From: Nannobrachium achirus
Lineage: Eukaryota; Chordata; Actinopteri; Myctophiformes; Myctophidae
Length of the DNA stretch: 64,000 nt
Reading direction: 5' to 3'
Assembly: GCA_963921795.1 (NCBI GenBank)
Contig: OY997658.1
Coordinates: forward strand, 54,775,476 to 54,839,475
Shown here: positions 56,291 to 64,000 of the stretch, one piece after another
Layout of the letters: each line of letters opens with the position of its first letter
How positions within the stretch are numbered: position 1 is the first letter of the stretch
Notes under the pieces: generated by a model
The model's input: only the letters and a program-made list of their open reading frames with translations
Databases searched by the model: none
Told to the model about the DNA's origin: nothing
Position numbers and translations under genes: made by a program

Positions 56291-57376
56291 TAATTTAAGA
56301 GGCAATTTGGTCATTTCCTTCAAACTACTGCTTTACTGAAAAGCATCAACACCTTGTGATATGGCTGTAAGTGGCATGGCTTTAGAATGTTTCAGATCAA
56401 TCACCCCCAGAGGTGGATCATTAGCACAGCGGTAGTCAGGGACGAGCTGGGCCCCTGATTCAGCCCGGGAAAAGGATTTTTTTTCTGGTATAAAGAGAGT
56501 CTAATGATGTTGTATGTAGACAATCTAGGAGTAGTCAAGGAAGCTAGGGAGTAGCGGGCCAGTATTCAGATGATAGACAAGCCAGTAGGGCCAATGTGAT
56601 GGCTCTGTGGGCTGCTGCTACTCAGCGCTATAGAGAGAGATCCCTCTCTATAGCGCTGCTGCTACTCAAAGATTGGCCATTTCAGATCATGAGACAAGCC
56701 AGTGGGCCTATAACATGAGTTATATTTACTTTGTGGGCCGGCCATTTTTTTTACAGAATTGGGAATTGACCGGCCGTTTGAGAGTTGTCCCGCTTTTCCC
56801 AATGACCAGCACGTCCCTTGCGGTAGTGCACCACTAACAATGTGGCTGTACTGTTTTAGCATCCTCTATTTACATCATCATGGTCAGTTTCTTCGGCCAA
56901 TTTTCTGCAGGGAACCTTTTGATATAAGTGCCCAACAAAATGTGTTGTAATGACGCTATCATTTAGAATGATGCAACGATGCCTACATAGGGTAATTTGA
57001 GCTACAAACTAGTTTGTTTTTGGACAGTGAAATGAGGGATCTCAAAGATAAAAATAGACACCCGAGAAGTCTCGTTTTCAGAATCTCATAATCCCCTGCA
57101 TAGAAGCGGCAACTGAAATAACCTCTGGTTTCCTCTGCACTGTTACCTATCATTTCACATATTCGATTAAATGTAGACAGATAAATATTAAGGCCGTAGC
57201 CTGTGACATGGCCATCACAAACCCATGGTACCAAAGACGGAGAAGAATGAAAGATCAATCGACCTATGACCGAATGTATTGTAAATAATAACCACAGTCC
57301 TTTGATGCATGCTCGTTTAGCTGCTATTATAGTACTGTTCCAGAACCCATCCTCATCACAAATGGAACAACTAGAG
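56291..57376. other. Unassigned intronic DNA
   Basis: A short inverted repeat (TATAGAGAGAGATC / CCCTCTCTATAGCGCTG) lies near 56628-56660. No gene seen, and the next cadherin exon was not found here. Confidence 0.45.
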
Positions 57377-58529
57377 CAGGGGTGTCGAACTCATTTTGGG
57401 GTGAGGGCCGCATTGGATGAAAGGCGACTTGATGAGGGCCGAACCAGTCGCGGATCGGATGGCATGCACACTCGCGCACATGTTCGCTCTGTTTTTCTTC
57501 CTGTCGTCTCAGCCACTGCTGTAGCTAGCAGTATAGCAGTATATCATTTTACAAATTGTGTTCATTATTAAGTAAAATAGCTACTTTCATTATTGGTATT
57601 ACAGTTGCAGTTAGGTACGAGAGATGCTATTTGTTTAAAGGAGTAGTCATCCCCAAAAGGATTTTTTTTTCTTTGATTACTCACGCCATGGAGACTTGAT
57701 TTCAATAATATATTTTTATTTTATTTGTCGCATTACTAAGACAAAAATGTGATAATAGTACACTTCCCCCCATTGATTCCGGATGGGGACCCAAATGCAT
57801 TTGGGTCCCCATCCGGAATACAATCAATAGGCATGCATTTATTGTAATCAAATTTCTGTTTTAGGAATGAGTCTCCATTGGCTCCATGGCATTTTGGGGG
57901 TGAACTACTCCTTTAAGAAGTGCCAATAAGAATAAACCATTTGATAATAGAACAATTCAATTCCTGATAGTCTCTGCTATAATTTGTAAATGGCTAAAAA
58001 ATATTATTGATGCAGGACAATAATTATTTTTATTGTATTTTATAATAAAAAGAATAAAAGTAATGAACAATAATGGCATATTCAGAAAATATCTGAATAA
58101 TAAAACTTTTACATTTTATTATTATTATATTTTTTAAATAAGTTATTTTCTTAACAACATTAATTTCCATGTCTAATATGTGTAATCTTTGAGTACAGTT
58201 CGAATATTGTAGGTATGTTCAGGTATTATTCATAGCCAGACCCCTCACCCCATATAGCAATGCTGTCATCTTCAAAGAGAGAGAGAGAGCTGGTCACTTA
58301 ACATTCCAATCAATCAACTCAATCACTGCCAGGTGGGAGAAACCTAGCCTGCAGTGAGGAGACATTAGTTAGGTTAATTCTTAAAACAATCATAACTCTT
58401 GACAGGAATGGGCTAGAGACTTACTTTTTTTTTCTAAATGCTCAGAAATGTATGCTCTACAAGCTTGGGCCGGATTGAATCATCTCGCGGGCCGGATCCG
58501 GCCCGCGGGCCGTATGTTTGACATCCCTG
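57377..58529. mobile_element. 1153-bp hAT-type element with 8-bp target duplication AACTAGAG
   Basis: AACTAGAG at 57369-57376 is repeated at 58530-58537. The ends CAGGGGTGTCGAACTC and TGTTTGACATCCCTG are imperfect inverted repeats. Subterminal GAGGGCCGCATTGGATGAA and GCGGGCCGGATCCGGCCCGC are typical of a widespread vertebrate hAT family. No transposase frame is visible. A T1 MITE is inserted at 57635-57916. Confidence 0.88.
57635..57916. mobile_element. T1-family TTAA MITE nested in the hAT element
   Basis: TTAA|AGGAGTAGTCATCCCCAAAA at the left and TTTTGGGGGTGAACTACTCC|TTTAA at the right. The centre holds a hairpin ATTCCGGATGGGGACCCAAA / TTTGGGTCCCCATCCGGAAT. Confidence 0.85.
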
Positions 58530-58549
58530 AACTAGAGCATGCATGCATG

Positions 58550-58735
58550 CGGGGGCACTCGCTGACCTCGCGGTACAGGCGCATACTACATAGGCTCAGG
58601 TGCTTGACAGCGTGTCGCGGGTTCGAATCCCGATCCCGACGACCTTTGCTGCATGTCACTCCCCATCTCTCTTTCCCTGTTTCCTGTCTACCTACTGTAC
58701 TATGAATAAAGGCAGAAAAGCCCCAACAAATACCA
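58550..58735 (+). mobile_element. tRNA-derived SINE, copy 2
   Basis: B box GGGTTCGAATCCCGATCC. The body CGACCTTTGCTGCATGTCAC, TCCCCATCTCTCTTTCCCTG and tail TACTATGAATAAAGGCAGAA match the SINE at 16981-17184. It lies just after the hAT target duplication. Confidence 0.8.
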
Positions 58736-59416
58736 TATAATAAATATGGTAGAAAACATGAATGCAAACATGTAGGCTGCAGAGAGATCATTCATATTAG
58801 CTTTTGGCTGAAAGCTAATCCCATGTATTTCACTGTGTGCAGTCACAGAGAACCTGTATCACGAAATACTCTCCAGTCACTCTGCTTTTCCCTTGGAATA
58901 ATTTTAATTCCCACTATATCACACCTATTAAATGATGGGTACAGCGGCAATCTTGTAACTCCTCACAAGATGATGTATTTCTCATACATCAATAAGTTTC
59001 AATTTTCTGGTGCGATTACATGTTATAGGATCATAGTTCAGAGCCCTGCCACTTTGCTACAGAGCCTGGGGATTTCCTTAACAGCAGTTAAGTGCAATAT
59101 AGAGAGATTTATTATGGCTATATCTCTGTCTGCCACATTGGAACATGCATGCCGCTCTATGTGAGAACGATGAACGGTGTGTTTTGAAGATGGGTAACAG
59201 GTGGGATGGTTTAAAATTCTATCTTTGATCACAGTGAGAACACAAAGACTAGATTTGCTGTAAAGATGGAGGACATCTCCATATGAAAGGGCCTCCACTT
59301 TCCTGGTGGAATAGCTTGACCGTTTCCTTCAAGTGCATCAATCCCAGTGTTCCCCACACAAAAGAGGGGGATGATGGGGATGCTTGAGGCCGATTCTAAA
59401 ATTGCCTTCTAAATCA
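58736..59416. other. Unassigned intronic DNA
   Basis: No gene or element border seen. Confidence 0.4.
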
Positions 59417-59525
59417 GTGGTTCTCAAACGTTTTCGTGCCAAGGAACTTGATAATATATATTTGGCCGTGGACCTCATTCTGAAAATGTTTTGTGCTAGC
59501 GACCCGCAGAAGAGAAGATTATGTG
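59417..59525 (+). repeat. GTGGTTCTCAAAC-type repeat fragment
   Basis: CAGTGGTTCTCAAACGTTTT..TATATTTGGCCGTGGACCTC..GAAAATGTTTTGTGCTAGCG. Confidence 0.65.
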
Positions 59526-59569
59526 TTTAAAGAATCCAATGTCTACACTCATGCCATCAACATTGATCT

Positions 59570-59800
59570 GTCCCATATAGCGCCACCATCAGGCCGACTT
59601 TTTCAAACACATTTTTGGACACTGCCCCTACAGATTTTGCCCTAAAATTACACAAATCGGTACACAGTATGTCTACACTCATGTCATCAACATGGATCTG
59701 TCCCATATCTTTTTCAAACACATTTTTTGGACACTGCTCCTACACATTTTGCCCTAAAATCACGCTGCGACCTGACGGTCGCTTATCTCCCGATTAGGGA
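59570..59800. repeat. TATAGCGCCACC repeat, tandem duplicated, with a GCGACC hairpin
   Basis: ATGTCTACACTCATG and ATCATCAACATGGATCTGTC-like words occur twice (about 59540 and 59667). TTTTTCAAACACATTTTTGGACACTGC follows each. The end GCGACCTGACGGTCGC recalls the end hairpin of the element at 4542. Confidence 0.55.
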
Positions 59801-60500
59801 GTCTTACTGGTATATACAGTATATGCTATTTTTGAAATATTTTTCACCCAGGGGCAATTGCCTAAGCAATAATTATGTGCGCTGCGCTACTCCTGCCAAC
59901 CTGGGTAGAGCCCCGAACTGAGCTCATGCTTCCTTCAGTGCATGAGGAGTGAGCAGGCCGCTTCTTATCACCTGACAGGGGGGAGCTTCCCCGGTTGGAC
60001 GTAGTGCGTGGAAGGAACACGTTATTCCAATCGGTTTCTTTCCCCTCCATCTGGCGCTCCGGCTGGCCAGGGGGAGGCAGTGTAGAGTCCAGGATTACTG
60101 CATGCTTTTGTGAGGGTACCAACCCTAGGGGACACAGGGAGAACATGCTAACTCCACACACATAAAGGCCCTTTCACCAACCCCACCTAGGGTGTAGGCG
60201 CTGATTTTAAAATCTAAAATGACAGAGATGCTTTTGCGGCGTTAATGGGTTGACATCTATTTGAACCCGGGTAAGATTTTTTTTTAAATAAAGACGAAAA
60301 TAAGAAGCATAACCAAAGATATGGCTCCTTGTGGCATCAGGATGCAGCAGGACTCTGTATGCTGCATATGGCTCCCTTTGATCACCATGGTGTGTCAGCC
60401 TCCCCTGTCAGTTCGTTGCGGTCACTGAGATAAAGACGTTATGGAACTGACACTTCAAATGTCACACAGTAATGAGTGTGTTCACATAACCAAACAATGA

Positions 60501-60502
<2 letters not shown>
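59801..60502. repeat. Mixed repeat scraps
   Basis: TTTTTCACCCAGGGGCAATTGCCTAAG at 59838 resembles 24163-24190. GGGTACCAACCCTAGGGGAC..AACTCCACACACATAAAGGC..CCAACCCCACCTAGGGTGTA at 60113-60200 resembles 5290-5400. No gene seen. Confidence 0.45.

Positions 60503-60587
<85 letters not shown>
60503..60587. repeat. (CA)n microsatellite
   Basis: About 84 bp of CA, just before the target duplication of the next element. Confidence 0.97.
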
Positions 60588-60588
<1 letters not shown>

Positions 60589-60601
60589 CCACATACTAGG
60601 T

Positions 60602-61987
60602 TAGGGTTACCAACCGTCCTGTAAAATACGGGATCGTCCCTTTTTTGGAAACTAAAAGACGTGTCCCGTATTGAACTGATACGGGACGCTCTTTGTCCCG
60701 TATTTTAAGGTTGGGGGATAAATATGAATGGCGGGATGATTTAATTGAGAAATGACAGCGATTCTGCCTGTCAGTGAGCTTCCACTTCCACTCAGTGCTC
60801 TCCTCTGAGATAAGTGCTGCATCCCATTGCTGTGTGAGGCGCTGCGCTGTTTGTAGGCAGCTCATTGGCTTATTAACACAGTGTTGCTAAGACACAGTCT
60901 CCGCCCCCTACACCAATCCCTTCCCATGGGCTGTAGGTTCAGTCCACAAGTTGCCTGCGAGAGACGATACGAGTGCGTGCGAGCGAGCATACGACAGTGC
61001 TCGGCTCAGAACATTGTTTAATGTCTTTAAAAAAAACGTGTGACAGAAGATTGTGTACAAACAGATTAGACATGAATCCATGATAGGTGATAGCCTAAAC
61101 AACAAGGTGAAAAAGCAGGCAAGCAAGCAGAAAATAAGCCATGGGATGGTATTCCTGGGAACACTACTACTTAACTCATACAGTGCCGCCGGCCACAAGG
61201 GGCGCTAGAGTGCCAGAAATTTCTCTATAGACCTTCGCTCTAGCTTCCGTCGACACTGTCCCAAGTGCCTTGGGATTTCACTCCAGCCAATGCTATGGGT
61301 GACGAGAGGAGGAAGCTAGCTGACACGTAGCCAAAATGCTAACCCATTTAGAAGTCCGATCTAAAGCTATTTCCAGTCGCAAAAAACTTTTTCTTTGGGT
61401 CTGGGAACACAATCCGGAGAAAATCCTGTCTAAAGATGTGATTTATTATTGGAGTGGGCGGCGCGATGCGGCCGTTAGCGCGACTACGGCCCGTGTATGG
61501 CCGAGTGTTGGCCTGGACCATGGATGGACGTTTAGACCGGGGCTTCGTTGAGGCCTCCGATTAAATAATTCATTTTATTAAATATCCCGAACTAGTTCGG
61601 GATAGGCACCCTGGAATACGTCGCGCCGCCGACAGTATATATTGAGGTTTTTTTGGGGGGCTCTAAACTTTATTTTAAACCATTTTCAATGGAATAAATC
61701 GTCGGACCATCTAGCGTCTCTCGTTGGCTAGCGCTGGACGAGCAAGGACCACCCACGTTGCTCCAAGCAGCTCGGGGTAAGTAAAATAGCAAATAAAATG
61801 TTGTATTGGATTGAAATAAAGCCGAACTTGTTCGGGATAGGCACTTATAGGGTTAATATTGTGAAAGGAAAAATATGATTTAATATAGGAAAATATCCGT
61901 TTTAGCCAACTTTATAACCGAAAATTCCCGATTTAGGTTTCATTAGGAGGTGTCCCGTATTTGAAACTCTGGGAGCTGGCAACCCTA
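60602..61987. mobile_element. 1386-bp hAT-type element with 8-bp target duplication TACTAGGT
   Basis: TACTAGGT at 60594-60601 is repeated at 61988-61995. The ends TAGGGTTACCAACC and GAGCTGGCAACCCTA are imperfect inverted repeats. TACGGGATCGTCCC and GTGTCCCGTATTT lie just inside. No transposase frame is visible. The CG-rich middle (61195-61860) may be a further insertion: CCCGAACTAGTTCGGGATAGGCAC at about 61587 and GCCGAACTTGTTCGGGATAGGCAC at about 61821 repeat each other. Confidence 0.85.
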
Positions 61988-62045
61988 TACTAGGTGCACA
62001 CATACTGTAGCCCGATTGTTCTTGTGCACTGCGTGTGATAACAAT

Positions 62046-62450
62046 CAGTGGTGTAAAGTAACTTCAGCCCTATACATATGTGACCACGGCTGGTGAAAAT
62101 AAGATCAATTTATTTTGTGTCTTTTTTTCCCAAATAAACACAGTTTGAATGTTGATTTTCCAATTTCAACAAATGATACATCATATGAAAGCTTACATTC
62201 TGCACTTGGATAATCTGTTAAAAAAATTAAAATGACCAATGCCCCCCTCTTATCACCAGACTCAGTCACATATTTCGGCCATTTGAAAATAGATGATCTA
62301 CAAGCTCACAATGTGTCACGCATTGTGAGCTTGTAGATCTGCTATTTTCTAAAGAATTATAGTCATTTTGAACTTGTGAAGTAGGACATTCTACTACATT
62401 GCAGTATTGATACTTTTACTTAAGTACAAAATGTGGGTACTTTTTCCGGG
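62046..62450. repeat. 'ACTTAAGTA' element with a complete P1 palindrome
   Basis: CAGTGGTGTAAAGTAACTTC at the left, P1 at 62284-62349 (AAAATAGATGATCTACAAGC..GCTTGTAGATCTGCTATTTT), then CTACTACATTGCAG..TACTTTTACTTAAGTACAAA. Confidence 0.75.
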
Positions 62451-63019
62451 CCGGATTCACCAACACACCAACACACCTGTGTTTGATTGCTGCACACAGA
62501 AATCACGAGAAATCACTCACAGAAATAAACTTGAGAGAATGAAGTCAAGAATACCTAAAGTGTAAAAATGGTGGAAACACACACATTTATTTGGAAGTTT
62601 CGGTCTGAAATGCAAGCCTGTCTGTTTCTGTGTGAGGAATATGATTACCACGGATAAGCTCTAAAAGTGTGAAAAAATGTATGCTGCTCGGTGCTAGTTG
62701 AAATACTGTATTCAACACACAACATTTTTAATGTCATTATATTTCTTATGATTTAGTTAATTTGTTAATCTGTTGTTTTTATTTTAGTTTCAATTAATGT
62801 ATTTTCCTTTAAGTTTTATATGAAATAACTTTACAAAGACTTTACATAGACTCACCCATGGCACACACAGTAAAGTCTGCAAAGAATGCTAGGCGAACGT
62901 CCTGCTGGCCGTATACAGTGTAAATGAGGACGTAGGTGAGGCCTGCCTATCCGAGTATTGTTATGCAAAGCAGCCAGGTTTCAGACTCAGCGCTGAGAAG
63001 CAGTCCGCTCAGAGAGTAC
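62451..63019. other. Unassigned intronic DNA
   Basis: No gene or bordered element seen. Confidence 0.4.
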
Positions 63020-63213
63020 CCCCACCTGAATATTTTCTGCCTGAGAATATTTTTCAAGATTTATCAAAATGTTTATAAAATATCTGATCTACAAGCTCAC
63101 CTTAATATTTTCTGCCTGGGAATATTTTTCAAGATTTATCAAAATATACGATCTACAATCTCAAAATGGGTGGTTACGCGTTGTGAGCTTGTAGATCGGC
63201 AATTTTCAAACAA
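63020..63213. repeat. Tandem duplication joined to palindrome P1
   Basis: AATATTTTCTGCCTGRGAAT and ATTTTTCAAGATTTATCAAAAT occur at 63024 and 63102. Each is followed by a P1 left arm (GATCTACAAGCTCAC; GATCTACAATCTCA). Only the second has the right arm TTGTGAGCTTGTAGATCGGC. Confidence 0.8.
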
Positions 63214-63404
63214 AGTTTAAAACAGGGTTAAAGTGGTAAAACTGGATCTTCCTAAAGGACCCCTGGGTGTCCCCAAACCACCCTTTGAGAACCACTACTC
63301 TAAAGATATGATACAAATATTTTGGTGATTTAAATCATATAGTATACAACTGTAGAATTGAAGAAACGTAAAGAATAAATTATTTTTGCACAAACATGTC
63401 ACAC

Positions 63405-63839
63405 TTAAAGAGGTGGTGCCATGATTTTTCCCCCCTCTAAAACATGATTATCAGGTATTATGATTATACTAGGAGGAAGATTTTTTCCAAAAAAGTATAC
63501 AGAAAGAGTTAAAATTGGGTTTTTATGTGGCCACACCCCAGTTCATTAAGTATGCATGGATGTCATGGTGGGTGGTGACCCAGCTGAAGTTAGCCACACC
63601 CCACAGTGTTGGGTGAATGGTAATTAGGGGAGGAGTTGATTCTGTGATGTAAAAGTATCTGTGTTTTTTAACTGACACTTTTGACCACAAGGTGGCAGCC
63701 TCCAAGAGAAAACAAACAAATACCAAGAGAATACATAAATGCTCATAAAAACCACACCAGGGGGTCCAATGATGTACTTTCAACCTCCTAGACACATGAA
63801 AAACAGAAAAAGTACAAAACTATGGCACCATCTCTTTAA
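63405..63839. mobile_element. 435-bp TTAA MITE, family T2
   Basis: TTAA|AGAGGTGGTGCCATGATTTT and AAAACTATGGCACCATCTCT|TTAA are inverted ends. TTTTTATGTGGCCACACCCC and GACCCAGCTGAAGTTAGCCA are shared with the reversed copy at 54527-54923. Confidence 0.88.
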
Positions 63840-64000
63840 GAACTAAAATTCTCCAGTGTGCGTAGATTTTTTTCTTAACATAAGAACAAATCACAGCTAA
63901 GAAAACATTGGTGTATGCCAAATCTTCTTAAGATGGTCTAAGAAGAAATGTCAGGCGTCGACATTAGAACCAGCCCGCTGGCCCGGATGTACTTGTTAGA

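Noticed and set aside
61336-61551. 71-codon open frame
   Set aside because: It is inside a hAT-type element and has no domain that I recognise.
55387-64000. The next cadherin exon (137 bp, EC4)
   Set aside because: I searched for the expected EC4 wording (YFIN..FNID-like) with AG/GT borders and did not find it. It is presumably beyond the window.

Overview
The window is vertebrate, most likely teleost, intronic DNA on a gene read on the + strand. Four consecutive coding exons of a type II classical cadherin are present, and they best match cadherin-20 (cdh20). They lie at 13152-13271, 48045-48212, 54061-54248 and 55133-55386. Their lengths (120, 168, 188 and 254 bp), their phases and their AG/GT borders agree with the exon series of type II cadherin genes. 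Together they encode 243 residues, from the start of EC2 to the start of EC4. The exon before (EC1) and the exons after (rest of EC4, EC5, membrane and catenin-binding tail) are not in the window. No other host gene, tRNA gene or rRNA gene could be supported.

The rest is intron filled with repeats. The 34.8-kb intron between the first two exons carries the largest element, a nearly whole DIRS1-type tyrosine-recombinase retrotransposon at about 29525-36630. It has inverted terminal repeats, an internal complementary region whose two halves match the two outer ends exactly, a gag-like frame, a reverse transcriptase/RNase H part and a tyrosine recombinase part. It sits inside an older short palindromic repeat, with only a 5-bp shared core (CCGTT) at the two junctions.

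Other elements are mostly non-autonomous DNA transposons with visible borders. hAT-like elements with 8-bp target duplications lie at 45299-45864, 57377-58529 and 60602-61987. A telomere-motif foldback element at 23776-23989 also has an 8-bp duplication, and a relative at 56143-56280 has a 10-bp one. TTAA-bounded MITEs lie at 19354, 24092, 43060, 57635 and 63405. A 'GGTCATTTTGACC' inverted-repeat element starts just downstream of the second exon. A 1.2-kb element with 18-bp terminal repeats lies at 27457-28669, and a 669-bp near-perfect palindrome at 555-1223. There are two tRNA-derived SINEs and fragments of a LINE. Many long microsatellites (GT/CA, GA/CT, GGAA/GGAC, GTGA, TGTC) are scattered throughout.

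The most distinctive unexplained signal is a roughly 65-80 bp palindrome with the core ATCTACAAGCTCACAA and its reverse complement, present in about 13 whole or partial copies. Several copies lie in the middle of a larger 'ACTTAAGTA' repeat. One copy is the DIRS target. I do not recognise this palindrome as a named family.
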